From: Paramarasmius palmivorus
Lineage: Eukaryota; Basidiomycota; Agaricomycetes; Agaricales; Marasmiaceae
Assembly (NCBI GenBank): GCA_037176845.1
Contig: JAYKXP010000097.1
Location: forward strand, 62,001 to 126,000
Direction: 5' to 3'
Length of the DNA stretch: 64,000 bases
Shown piece after piece: positions 46,491-57,074 of the stretch (within the stretch, counting starts at the first letter, position 1; every line of letters begins with the position of its first letter). The position numbers and the translations under genes were made by a program. Under the pieces are notes generated by a model, which ran no database searches, was not told the DNA's origin, and saw nothing but the letters and a program-made list of their open reading frames with translations.

Positions 46491-47617
46491 CTACTGTGTC
46501 AATATTTTGTGCACCTGCGGCGTAAGCGCGGGGGAAACTGGGTGTCTTGATCATTAGTACAAACACTCATACTTATATCAGTCGTTACGCACCTGATTTT
46601 CCAAGCCTCTTCTGCCTCTTTCATCAGCCTCTCCATTTCACCTTCGAGTTCTGGTACCGTCCTTCCGGCCTGTAGTTCTTCATAGACCTTCTGGTAATAT
46701 ACCTTGACAAGGGTAATCGATTGTCGGCGGCTGTATTTATCAATTAGTTGTTGAGGAGTCAGCGCCTTGATGATCGCTTGGTCTGTAGGAAGATTCTTGG
46801 CTTTATAATCGAAATCGTTTATCCTCACGGTAGCTGTAGATGCAATGAGCTTCGTAATCTGAGTACTCTGTGGATGCAGCGTACGAGAAATCCAGAACCC
46901 CATCTCTAATGCGATCTTGAGGATATCATGGCAAATCGTATACATTTCATGATATTCCAGCTCTTCGCCTGCGTTCAGGAAGTCATACGTCGCGGAACAC
47001 TTGTGAGCACCAATGTCTTCGAAATCAATTACACGCAGCTCATTGCCATCGATGAGCACATTTCTTTCCTCGAAGTCGAATGGCAGGATTCCTGCTTTGT
47101 GGATTTTGAACAAATGGTCGAGAATACGAGCCCTGCTTACCAGTGGTGAGCAACCAGCAAAATCAAGCTTGCAGAGTACACACTTGATGCTACGCTCCAA
47201 ATCGTCGAACATCTCTCTGACAGGCTCTCCAAACTGTTCCAAGACAATACCCGCTAAATAACCACCAGTATTCCTTTCCGCACGAAACAGGCCATAGAAG
47301 TGGGGGACGACGGAGCCTTGTAGATGCTTCATGTCGTTGTAGCAGTCCGCTTCAGTACCAAGGCTGTTCAGTACGTCTCCAACCTTTAGGACTACTTGTC
47401 TCTTGCCATGTTTGTCTGTAATATGTGCGAGGTAAACGGTGGATCGTTTCGTGTCACTAAGGATATCAGTGACCCTGATAATGCTTGCAGAGTCGGGCAC
47501 TGGGTATCTGCGATTGAACTGAGCAATGGGAGAAGGATAACGGAGAGCAGTTCTGGCACGATGCAGACGATTCCTAGCTTTTGTGTCGTCGAGTTCGAAG
47601 GTGATCTGGATTGTCAT
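46491..47617 (-). CDS. Kinase-like (APH/protein kinase-fold) fungal protein
   Basis: The main exon (47617-46593) and, with a 47 nt GT-AG intron (46592-46546), a short last exon (46545-46491) give 359 residues. Reading through instead ends at 46499 with 372. Kinase-fold features are a strand with lysine (RQVVLKVGDVLN), the catalytic-loop equivalent LPFDFEERNVLIDGN (Asp and Asn in place), and the metal-binding VIDFEDIGAHKC in the DFG position. The C-terminal helix region is charged (LEGEMERLMKEAEEAW). This belongs to the expanded family of fungal kinase-like proteins with no assigned substrate. The start at 47617 gives MTIQITFELDDTKA. A hairpin-repeat relic lies just upstream (47670-47722). Confidence 0.82.
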
Positions 47618-47669
47618 AATGGTTAGTTAATTAGGAGTACTGGAAGGTGGCCACAGTGGAGGACCAGGA

Positions 47670-47722
47670 CTAGCCTGGCAAGCCGTCTTTACTCGCACAG
47701 AAGATAAGTAAGTCGTTGTGCA
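47670..47722. repeat. Partial copy of the hairpin repeat found at 55.9 kb
   Basis: TAGCCTGGCAAGCCGTCTTT followed by ACTCGCACAGAAGATAAGTA matches the left arm and loop of the element at 55940-55999. The right arm is degenerate here. It sits between the kinase-like gene and the P450 gene. Confidence 0.7.
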
Positions 47723-47848
47723 CGCTTGGACCGACGCAGTGGGTCATGTGAAGATCCTTCTCCACGGCGACACCGGCTGTCATTTTCATTTCTCTAACCA
47801 TCATGAGAATCACAAGCCCCCCTACCTTTCGCTTCAACCGCAACTACA

Positions 47849-50278
47849 ATGTCGCCACTCAATGATAGTGATATCGCGGGCAGTATCATTCACTTTCCCG
47901 ATATCAAACTCTCGCATGCAGTGCTCGTTGGTTCAGGTGATGTTCTTGCTCAGTACTCAGTTGGGACCCTTCTGAACCTTAACCTATAGCTGTAATTAGT
48001 TATGCGCTTGCTTATAAGCTCTGGTTATATCCTCTATTCTTTTCCCCTCTTCGCAATCTCCCAGGCCCTCCTCTCGGACATCCAATCTTTGGCCAGTCTC
48101 TGACAGTCATCAACAATGAAGTCGGAATTCCTCAACGTGAATGGATTAAGCAGTATGGCCCTGTTGTTCGCACCATTGGCCCCATCGGAATCGAACGACT
48201 CATGTTCTTGAAACCCGAGGCCTTGCACAAGATCTTGGTCAAGGATTGGGTTGATTATCCCCGGCCTGGATTCTTGAGAAAGATTTTGGGGCTCGTCACA
48301 GGCTATGGGCTACTTACGGTAACAGGAGACGAACATAGGCAGATGAGAAAAGCTATGAATCCTGCGTTTTCCATTCAAAACCTCATGGCTCGTGCGTGTT
48401 CCCCTTCCATCTATGTTGCTATTCATCTCTAAGCACTTTTTGACAGAAACCGACATGTATTATGATGCAATCAATGGGTGCGTTTGCCACGAGCTCCTTT
48501 CTTCGATACTTGATACTAACTTCGATCTACTGAATTATTTCAAGACTCGTGCAGGTTATTGCATCCGAGCTGGAAGCACAGGAGAAATCGGAGCAGGGAA
48601 AAGTAATACCTGTGTACGAATGGAGTGAGTGATACATATGCTCCCTGTGCGCGCACGAGCACTGACGATGCACATCTATTTCTATAGTGAGCAAAGTAAC
48701 ACTCGATATCATCTGCGAGACTGCCTTTGGTTACAAGTCCGACTCGATACATAATCCGCACAACGAACTCGCAGAAGCATATGAAGCTCTTGTAAACTTG
48801 CAGTCTAGTCCGTAGTGTCTCTCAGATCTCGACAACCTCTAATCCTTGAGCAGGCGCCAACATTGCAAAACTCATTATTGCAATCTCAGTACCGGGCGTG
48901 TCGGCCTTCTTGTTGTCAGACGTTGGCTATAGGTTCCGAAATTTCTTCCGAATTTCAAGGTTCACAGGTACTGTTTGCCTGTCTCTAGCCTCTTCGAATG
49001 CTTATGCCATTATAATATAGCTGATATCTCTACTGTACTGGGTGCAATGCATACTATCAAGCGTATTTCTCGCCAGATGCTGGACGAGAAGATCCGCGAG
49101 TCGTTGGATTCAGGGATTGCAGCAGGGGATTCTGAGTTGCATGGCAAGAAAGATATCATGAGTATCCTTGTTCGAGCAAGGACTAGTGAGAGTGAAGGCG
49201 CGTACAAGATGAGTGACAAGGCGATGATCAATCAAGTGGTATGTCACGGTCAATTTTCACTTTTTCAGAGCGCAATAAACCAGACACCTATAGCTAACAT
49301 TCCTTGGGGCGGGACATGAGACCACAGGTATGATGGCTTTCCCTTTCTCTCCGAACGCAACAAGCTTATGAACGTACTATAGCCTCCGGACTTGCTTGGG
49401 TAAATACAAGGACCAAAGCATACCTTGCCAATCACTGAATGGATACGTACAGACGCTCTGGCTTCTCGCCAAGGACCAAGAAAGTCAACAAAAGCTTCGC
49501 GAGGAAGTACAGCCAGTGTTTGCAAATAACAGTCGACCAGATTACAAAACGCTCCGCGACATGAAATGGCTGGATTGTGTTGTGTACGTTGCGTGCGATT
49601 TCTACTGTTTTACTCTGGAGTAACTCTGTCCTCAGTATGGAGAGCCTCCGTGTGATGCCTCCCGTACCACTCACGGTCAGAAAGGCTGCGAAAACTGATT
49701 ACATTGAAGGCGTTCTGGTTCCCAAAGGAACTTTCTTCTGGATACCAGTACGTCAACTCCTTTTGACTTTGGCATTGACTTTGGCATTGCTCAAAGAAGC
49801 CGTTTAGATCAGGCCAGTGAATACATGGAAGGAGATCTGGGGTGAAGATGCTGAAGAGTATGTTATTGTATGAATAATTTAGCACCATAGCTAACTCGCA
49901 ATTACAGGTTCCATCCAGCACGATGGTTGAACTTACCGAAGGATTATCATCCTAGCTTTTCGCTACTCTCATTTATTGCAGGACCGCATGCCTGCATCGG
50001 CAAGACGATGGCTATCATCGAAATGAAGGCCGTTTTGGCGTTAGTTATCTGCTGTCATCCTGCTTTTTCTGTGTCTAATCTACTGACAGGGCATTGGTTG
50101 CAAACTTCCAATTCGAACCTGCGTATGAGGGTCAGAAGGCGAAACCAGCTGCGGCGATAACCATGAGTATGTCTGATCATTAAATGGTTCTCCTACTCGA
50201 CTAATGATGGTGGCAGAACCAACAGATGGCATGCCTTTGAATGTGAAGAAGGTGCCATTCATGAGCCGACAGTCTTAA
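47849..50278 (+). CDS. Cytochrome P450 monooxygenase
   Basis: Fifteen exons (47849-47936, 47990-48391, 48447-48477, 48545-48624, 48688-48807, 48854-48967, 49021-49238, 49294-49327, 49383-49399, 49453-49583, 49636-49747, 49808-49857, 49908-50039, 50090-50166, 50217-50278) give 555 residues. An N-terminal membrane helix (HAVLVGSAVISYALAYKLWL) precedes the proline hinge (LRNLPGPPLGHPIFG). Landmarks are GDEHRQMRKAMNPAFS (helix C), the I-helix LTFLGAGHETTASG, the ExxR in MESLRVMPPVP, ARWLNLP, and the heme loop FIAGPHACIGKTMAI with the ligand Cys. His replaces the usual Arg two residues before the Cys. One exon is only 17 nt. No disabling change was found. The family number and substrate cannot be told from memory. 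Neighbours are a BBE-type oxidase and a tautomerase. Confidence 0.93.
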
Positions 50279-50831
50279 ATTTGGTTCATCTGATTGGCGA
50301 ACTCGGACTACTGCTTTATTTACACCTGATGTATTGGATTGGAATTTACTGTAATCTGCAAATATCATGTAAAACTTGGATCGGACTCAGTACTGAATGT
50401 GTATATGGCGAATTTGAAGATCGGGCGCGTCCACAAGACTGCGACGCGTGCCACATGATCTGTTCTTAAGTAGTATGTCGCATAATAACCACCGCCAGTC
50501 CCAGAGTTCGAGTTCTTCAATCGAGTAACTACCTAAGGGACTACTTTTGGTCGCAAGAGAAGCACCTAGTCTATTCTAACTCCAATATTGAATGGGAAAG
50601 GGACAGTGGTCTTCGAACTCGATAAGGTGGCAAGGGGGTGTCGCCGAGGTGCAATAGCTACTCAACCTGGTCAAAATTCGGGCAAGGACCACGGAGAATA
50701 ACCCATTTTATTGATACATTTAGATAAATAATGCGCGTTGTAGTAACTCAATTGTAGTGTAATGTAACGATGAGAAAAGACGCAACGAGTGAAATACGGA
50801 TATGTACGCTTCTGAATCACAAACCAAGATT
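50279..50831. other. Intergenic, convergent 3' ends
   Basis: This region lies between the P450 and the minus-strand FAD oxidoreductase. No gene was recognised. Confidence 0.6.
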
Positions 50832-52700
50832 TTAGAACTTCCATCCCGAAGTGAGCTTGGTAACACCATTAGGATCATATTTGGCCTGAATCTCCCTCAA
50901 TCGAGGAAGGTTAGGGCCAAACAACGAACTGGTCGGGGTGTCGAATGCTGCGTAGTTGGGGTACAGCGTAACATCAGGAGGCAACACAGGCTGGAATCCT
51001 CCGTCAGCGGATGCAGCAAAGTTGGCCACATTGGCGTTGATTTCCTTGAGAGTGTCATGAAACCACTGATCTTGGGCATCATCGAGCCAGTAAAGACTGA
51101 CGACGGATGGTGCGAAGAAAGTCCCAGGCTCGTGGTAGTAGGCGGCAGGACCGTTGGGTTGGTGGTCAAAAATGTCTTGGCTGAGTGGCTCGACAGCCAT
51201 GGTGAACTGAGTAGCGGAGCGCTCGAAAGCTTCGGGGCCGTGGAGCTGATGAATAGTCCATTCAGTGCCAACAGTCCGATTTCAGATATGCACACATTAC
51301 CTTGATCTGGGCGGCAATAGTCTTGAGGACAGGTACTGAGTACTTGGTTATTGAGACGGAGCGCCACAATGTCCTACAAGAATGTCAGTTTAAGAAATTC
51401 CACCATCGAGTAGGTATACTTGCCTAGGAAGCACTGGCGGGTTAACAACGAACGCACTGACCAAAGTGGTGAGAGAACTCGTCATCAGAGTGCTGGATGC
51501 TGCTGGGATAGCGAGGAGAGCATCGAACGTTCCGGCAGGAGCACTCGGTCCGTGGTAGTAGTAGAACACAGACGCGAATAATCCTCCTTGTGCTGGGTCG
51601 TAAGCATAGGTAACGCCAATAACAGCTTTGTGATCTTGATTGCTAGTCTCGAACGCTGCGATGGCTTCAGCAAGGTCATCGAGGTTTTCTTCCAGGTAAA
51701 CGTTAAGACCACCCTACAGGATATTTCAGCAAGTTATCCTCAGAGTTGTGCCCAATAAAATTATCTTACCCAGACAGCAGGTTGAGGAATAGCCGTATAG
51801 TCAATCCTGGTGACAACACCAAGGTTGTTACCTCCTCCGCCCTATGAACGTGTCAGTCAAGGTGATAAAACCCGTAGTGCAGATAGTGACTAACCTTCAA
51901 ACCAAAGAACAAATCCTCATTCTCACTACTCGTCGCAGTAACCACCTCTCCCGTCGGCAACGCGACCTCAAACGCAACCACCGTATCACAGGACAACCCA
52001 ACCTGGTTCGTCATCCACGAATAACCTCCTCCGAGCGTGAATCCTCCAACACCAACACCTTTGACACGTCCAAGTGCTGCAGAAACGTTGAAAGGCTCGA
52101 GTTTCTGGTAGACTTGCTCTCCGGTTTGTCCAGGGCCGACAGCGGCGATATTGGTCGCGGGGTCGTAAGACACGCCGTTGAAACGGCTGGTGACGATGAG
52201 GACACCGGGTGAAGAACTCCAACCCCTGCATGAGTCCAATTAGTTTACGAATGGTCTTCCAAGTCGAGGAAACGTCTTACGGATTGGTAGTGTGACCACC
52301 AGACTTGACACCATACGGCGTCTGATGTTTGCCCACAATAGTAAGCTATAACGACCCCTGCGTCAGCTCAAGAACCCCTTGCATCATCAAAAACCACTCA
52401 CAATCAACGCAGCATCCTCCGCTGTCCCCGGCTGCACCGTACACGCAGAATCCTGCGCCGAAGACGCGTACGGGTGGTGGATATCTTGCGTGTATTGGTC
52501 GGATCCTAGCAAACACCCACATCAGGCTACAATTCCCAAAACAAACCAGAAGAAGAATACACACCAGGATAAGCCACAGCAGACGCAGACGAAATCTGCT
52601 TCTCAATCTCCTTGCACGTTTCCGTGTACCCCGCATTGGGAGCAGCTGAAACAAGCTTGGAAGCAAGCACGAGTGCGAGAAGACCAGAGAACATTCCCAT
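50832..52700 (-). CDS. Secreted FAD-linked oxidoreductase, berberine-bridge-enzyme-like
   Basis: Eight exons (52700-52565, 52505-52402, 52345-52281, 52225-51895, 51841-51770, 51713-51424, 51373-51301, 51245-50832) give 494 residues. The signal peptide is MGMFSGLLALVLASKLVSAA. The PCMH-type FAD domain shows YGVKSGGHTTNPGWSS, where the His would carry covalent FAD, then AAVGPGQTGEQVY and VGGFTLGGGYSWMTNQVGL. The usual second covalent attachment Cys of bicovalent members is not obvious. The C-terminal BBE segment includes LYPNYAAFDTPTSSLFG and NLPRLREIQAKYDPNGV. The intron 51423-51374 has a GC donor. Such enzymes oxidise sugars, alcohols or secondary metabolites outside the cell. The substrate is unknown. 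Confidence 0.93.
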
Positions 52701-53284
52701 TTTGCGTCGCTGAGAAGACCAGACCAGGAGAGGAAGCTGTTGGTTTAGCTGAGGTCACCACCTCAAGCCTTTATACATCCTTCCATGCTCTATCTTCAAA
52801 CTGTAGCCTCGTAGAGTATCGACAGAGACGAGTAGAGCCACGGATACGAGCGCGCAGCCTAAATTTGAAGGCGCCCGCTTTCAATAACAGGCGGCGCTTT
52901 GATGCGTAACAACGAATGTATTGGAAGAGTCGGGAAAAGAGACTAGAAACACCTTGTTAGCCGACGCACACCTTTGATGTTACGTTTGATGAGATGGGTA
53001 TCGTCTGGCCAACGACCCATCGGCACCGATAAAGTTAGGACCGTACCCAATAAATGTCTATTTTTGGTGTAGAGAAATGCTCTGCATTCCTCGCGTTTGC
53101 TTTTCCGCTGACGACAAAAGGTAGCAAAAGGTCTTCTGGTAGAGAGAAAGGCGAGACCAATTCTACCGGGGAGCGCGTGTCTCGATGAACTGCATTCCCA
53201 GTTACTGCCTTGGAGCTCAATTACGGAGTGCCCGGATCGAATGCCCTTCCTAGTCTTCAAAGCTTCATCCCTGACCTCGAGATC
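52701..53284. other. Intergenic, promoter side of FAD oxidoreductase
   Basis: This is the upstream region of the minus-strand FAD oxidoreductase gene. No confident gene was seen. Confidence 0.5.
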
Positions 53285-53990
53285 TTTGGCCTACCACTAG
53301 CTTTGGAGCGAAAAGAGAAAGCACCACCTTGCCGACCACGCCGATACGAAGTTCGCCGTTGAAGGGAACTTTCATGTTTTGCTGATGTATGATACCGTCG
53401 TGTATACAGGAAAAGACGTCCAGTCTCGACCGCCGTAAGTGTCTGAAGGATAGACTCAAAATCTAGAACCTAAGGTCAGCACAAATTCCGTCTATAATAA
53501 TAATTCCTCATGCATACCTTCTCATCCCCTCATCCCTTTCCGACACCTTCACCACACCCTTCTCAACCTCAGCGTCTGCCTTCTCTGCCTTCTCCCAATC
53601 CTCAGCCCGGGTCATCGGCAACTACCCCGGCGGAAACACTCCTTCGCTTCCTTTGTGAATATTTCACCCCGACCAAAATCCAACTTTGGTTCACCCAGGC
53701 CATTTTCGTCCAACTTGTTATCAGAAAATCGCCCTTCCACGCAACATCCATACCAATCCTTCTTGAAAGAACTTGATCGCAAGAGCTTCGGGAGCTGATG
53801 ACGGAGATGGTCTTCGGGCTGGGGGTGCGCGTCCACTCGGATGGGATTCTGGAGTTCTATAGGTTCACCATGTCCAACGTTTTCGAGAAAGCTGAGGAAT
53901 ACACGTAAGTCAGTGACTCGTTGGTGTATAGAGGATGCAACGGCATGAAAACTAGTGTACATTGTTGTTCAATCAGAGTCAACAATCAAT
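53285..53990 (+). pseudogene. Possible gene remnant, unrecognised
   Basis: Two plus-strand pieces look protein-coding. At about 53298-53430 an open piece between a TAG acceptor and a GTAAGT donor reads DTKFAVEGNFHVLLMYDTVV. At about 53785-53907 another reads LGVRVHSDGILEFYRFTMSN then VFEKAEEYT and stops. The sequence after the stop resumes in frame as DSLVYRGCNGMK, as if nine bases had been inserted. The pieces between do not splice cleanly. The pattern vaguely recalls small SnoaL-like proteins, which I offer only as an impression. It could be a broken gene or an unusual real one. Confidence 0.3.
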
Positions 53991-54252
53991 AGAATGGAAT
54001 CTTACATGTGTAACCCTCGCCGCCAACGTACTCGACTCTGGTGGAAGCATCGTCTCTGTTTTACTCTGTTGAACGTTGGTAGCGATGTAGACTTGGGCCT
54101 TGTCGAGGTACGAACAACCAGAAGCTCAGATCTCAGAAGCTAGCCTGTGAATTTGGTCAGTCTAACAGCATCTAAACAGAACAGCATCAGCGCTTAGGAT
54201 AGACCCAGACTTCGTCGGATCTCGCTACCTTCAACACGACTTCACTAGCCGT

Positions 54253-54699
54253 ATGACGAATACCGCCAATCCTTCTCGAACTAGGCCTCTCGTTCAGATC
54301 CAACCCATTTTCACCAGGGCAGATTCTCTTCCCAACAAACAAGAGGCTACTCAAGAAATCATTAACGAAATGAAAGGGAAGATTAGCGACGCCGTGACAG
54401 AAGCCGTCCGAAGCGCGCTGGAAGGCGCTACGCCTGGGTCTCCAGAAACGATATCGAAGATGATGTGCTTGACGCCGATATTGACAAATGCTGTGGTAAA
54501 TTCACCGTTCGAGATAGATGAAGTGCGGAAAAGCATCGCTGGGGCGTGTGGATTAAGTGGTTGGAATGTAAGGCTTGTTCACATATCCTCAGCCGTCTTT
54601 TGCCTCGACCAAATGCAGGTTCAGTCATCAGTTCGTTATCTTCAGCACTTGCACTCGAGAGATCAGCTCAGGACATTTACATCGCAACTACATTTGTGA
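54253..54699 (+). CDS. Hypothetical small protein, uncertain
   Basis: An open frame of 148 codons starts MTNTANPSRTRPLVQIQPIF. The first 105 codons have balanced protein-like composition (KQEATQEIINEMKGKISDAV, SPFEIDEVRKSIAGACGLSG). After 54565 a GTAAGG donor could begin an intron. The remaining part lies close to the 3' exon of the minus-strand tautomerase and may be non-coding. No family is recognised. It is convergent with the tautomerase. Confidence 0.35.
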   Translation: MTNTANPSRTRPLVQIQPIFTRADSLPNKQEATQEIINEMKGKISDAVTEAVRSALEGATPGSPETISKMMCLTPILTNAVVNSPFEIDEVRKSIAGACGLSGWNVRLVHISSAVFCLDQMQVQSSVRYLQHLHSRDQLRTFTSQLHL

Positions 54700-54701
54700 T
54701 C

Positions 54702-55233
54702 CTAGAGGTACGGGCCATATGGCACTGGTCGACCCTCTTTCTTCCACAATTCGAGGTGCTCGGAGCCCACGACAGGTGGCCTAAAGCCATTCATGTTCCA
54801 AAAGACGGGCTTTGAAGGTTGATTAGCCTGGGAATGTATGGGAAGGAATCAACTCACATCTTCATTGCTGACTTGAATCTCCCAGTCGATGCCCTTAGCC
54901 TTGGTCCAAGGCGCAATAGCTGCCTCATATCTGTCCATGAAGCCGCGTTTACCAGCTTCACTATAGGGAATAGTTATGAGGTGGCCCAATGAAAAGGTAT
55001 AAAACGCCCACATACTCCTGTTGGTGGTGGGCAAGATGCTCGACGGCAATGCGGACAAAGTTGTTATTCCGTTGCCCGCCGACATAGAAATCACCATCAT
55101 CGATCTCGATAAAGCTGACGACGACGTAGAATTTGGGAATAATTTTGTAGATCTCTGTGATCGCCTCAGCTAGGGCATGTTTCTCTTCAGGAGTGTACAA
55201 GCCACGAGGGACGTAGTAGCGGTGGAAAGGCAT
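54702..55233 (-). CDS. Tautomerase-superfamily protein (cis-CaaD/oxalocrotonate tautomerase-like)
   Basis: Three exons (55233-55016, 54960-54858, 54809-54702) give 142 residues, the usual size of fungal members. Proline directly follows the initiator Met (MPFHRYYVPRGLYTPEEKHA), so Met removal would leave the catalytic N-terminal Pro of this superfamily. Further family segments are ALAEAITEIYKIIPKFYVVV, GGQRNNNFVRIAVEHLAHHQ, MDRYEAAIAPWTKAKGIDWE and the C-terminal WNMNGFRPP. The last intron ends in AAG. Members isomerise or dehalogenate small unsaturated acids. The substrate here is unknown. It lies 2 kb from the FAD oxidoreductase on the same strand. Confidence 0.88.
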
Positions 55234-55924
55234 ACTTAGTCGTTTGTGTGAGTGATTGAGTAAAGTGGTGTCTGTCAGGAGGTGATTGGTATCTAAGGGT
55301 TTTATACCTTGAAGGTGATGAAATAACAATAACATGCATAAGCATATCTCTGAGGGACTATTGTATCCCGGCGAACTGAGTAAAGGTCTTATTGAACGAC
55401 TTCGGGCATACTGTCTCATGACCGAGGTAATGACATTGTTGAATGTCAAGGCGCGGGTACCGACGTTCGCGGGCGGCTACAAGGCAAAATCTCTACATAC
55501 AGCTTAAGAACTGAAGCTACGGAAGATTAGTATGGGAATTCCAGTTACAAGCGTGAGCGCCAGGCTCTTCAACGGCCCGTGTCTTTACAAGTCAAAGGTC
55601 CAAGGATGGTACCTATCAACATCGGCTGTGGCGAGGTGACAAGCCATTCTAGATGAATGTGCACCGCACGATTTGAGGGAATAGAGAGGTGATAGATAGA
55701 TAGATAAATACACAACTCCGGAGGTGAGTACTTGAGTATTCACAATAAATTGAGTGATTTGTGATGAACAAGGTAATACATCTACAATGAGTGCGGACAT
55801 GGTCGTCAAGCGTCAGAGTCCAAGCTTCGTGGCATTTCTATACTTGTGGATAATCACAGGACTTCATAGTGATGTACTACTAGTAGAGCGTCGGGTTTGA
55901 GGCGTTCGTGACAAGGCTGACAGT
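55234..55924. other. Intergenic, left of the inverted-repeat element
   Basis: This region holds the tautomerase promoter and sequence without recognisable genes. A short GATA repeat (four GATA units near 55690) occurs. Confidence 0.5.
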
Positions 55925-56043
55925 CAGACTCAAGTCGTAGCCTGGCTAGCCTGACTTTACTCGCACAGAAGATAAGTCGTTCTGTGCTGACGAGTAAAGC
56001 CTGGTACCCGGGGCGGGGGGTACCGTCGTGGTCGGCTAATTTC
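55925..56043. repeat. Composite repeat: 45 bp hairpin inside an inverted-repeat arm
   Basis: 55955-55999 is a palindrome: CTTTACTCG pairs with CGAGTAAAG and the inner CACAGA with TCTGTG around a loop of 11 bases plus a short bulge. It interrupts a sequence that continues as GCCTGGTACCCGGGGCGGGG and TACCGTCGTGGTCGGCTAAT (55999-56043). The flanking AGCCTG is present on both sides, like a target duplication. The 55999-56043 arm recurs inverted at 56923-56968 without the hairpin. Confidence 0.8.
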
Positions 56044-56922
56044 AAACTCCGCCCAGAAACGCTCTCTGAGTCTCTTGTCTTCATCAATTACCGTATCTTA
56101 TCAGTGTACCTTCCTATCTTTCTGTACAAATTGTCTTTTCTCTCTCTTATACCCCCGCACCGACGTGAGATACCATTCAGCATGTCTAATAGTCAATAAG
56201 ATAAGGATATGAGCCCATTGGACCTCCTCCTCCGAGTCACGCACTCCAGCACCTGGCAATACATTCTATCCACATCCTCCGCTTCACCTCAGCATGAATG
56301 TCTTCATATATATATGCCATCACAACCCCATACATCTACACCGCCCTCGAGAGTGTCACCCCTGGTCAGTTCTACAGGATTGTATCCTGTTCGAAACAGA
56401 GGTCGAATATTGTGCAATGAATGTAGTTTCGTTGATACTAAAGTGAGCGAGAGAAGAATGATCTCTGTGTTTTGGCGCTCGATAAGGCTGAAAACGGTGA
56501 TGCACCGAAGGGCGGTACGAATGGATGCAATCTTCTACAGATCCTGTCCTGTGCGTATCCACATTAATAGCTAGTAATGGGAAGTACCAGAGGTTTCTTT
56601 CTGTAGTCAGACTGTGAATGATAATTATCCAGTCAAGTCTATTACGCTGAATCACGCACCATTTGCTCTTGTAAACTCTTTTCCAGCTCTTGAACAAGGA
56701 CCATGAACCCAGTCAGGAAGTTAGGCTCATCTCCACCAATCTTGACGACCAATATTGTATTAAAAACCACCTGCTGCGTGACAGATAGCTTCGAGAGTGT
56801 GGAGAGGATGAGGAAAACGAGGTTGAATCAGAATCTGCCATACAATAATGAACGAAAAAATCAACGCGACACGCGCTGGTGTCATGACACTGGGCGGCAT
56901 GGGTCCGGCAAGCGTCGGACTG
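56044..56922. other. Segment between inverted repeats, no gene seen
   Basis: About 880 bp are bounded by the two inverted arms. Open stretches at 56209-56574 (+) and 56356-56697 (-) lack family features. The segment may be the interior of a non-autonomous mobile element. Confidence 0.45.
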
Positions 56923-56968
56923 TGAAATTAACCGACCACGACGGTACCCCCCGCCCCGGGTGCCAGGC
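56923..56968. repeat. Right arm of the inverted repeat
   Basis: TGAAATTAACCGACCACGAC followed by GGTACCCCCCGCCCCGGGTG is the near-perfect reverse complement of 55999-56043, with only a few mismatches by eye. It lies about 105 bp upstream of the MAK21 start codon, so it could influence that promoter. Confidence 0.85.
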
Positions 56969-57074
56969 TACTCAAGTCGCAAAAGGCGCCGCGTCGACCA
57001 CGTGCAAAAAAATTTACCGCTCTGCTATTGATATAAGTGCTTTAGCCTCGGTGTTCACCCAGAAGGCCCCTCTC

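Noticed and set aside
48392..48625. P450 as a pseudogene because of stops between 48400 and 48640
   Set aside because: Three short introns, one with an AAG acceptor at 48544, restore a continuous conserved sequence, and all 15 exons sum to a multiple of three.
54546..54815. Plus-strand open frame with hydrophobic residues at the end of the 54.25 kb hypothetical gene
   Set aside because: It is antisense to the last exon and intron of the tautomerase, whose minus-strand peptide WNMNGFRPPVVG matches the family.
56209..56574. 121-codon plus-strand frame between the inverted repeats as a transposase remnant
   Set aside because: No transposase motif (DDE/DDD, HTH) is visible and the composition is not convincing.
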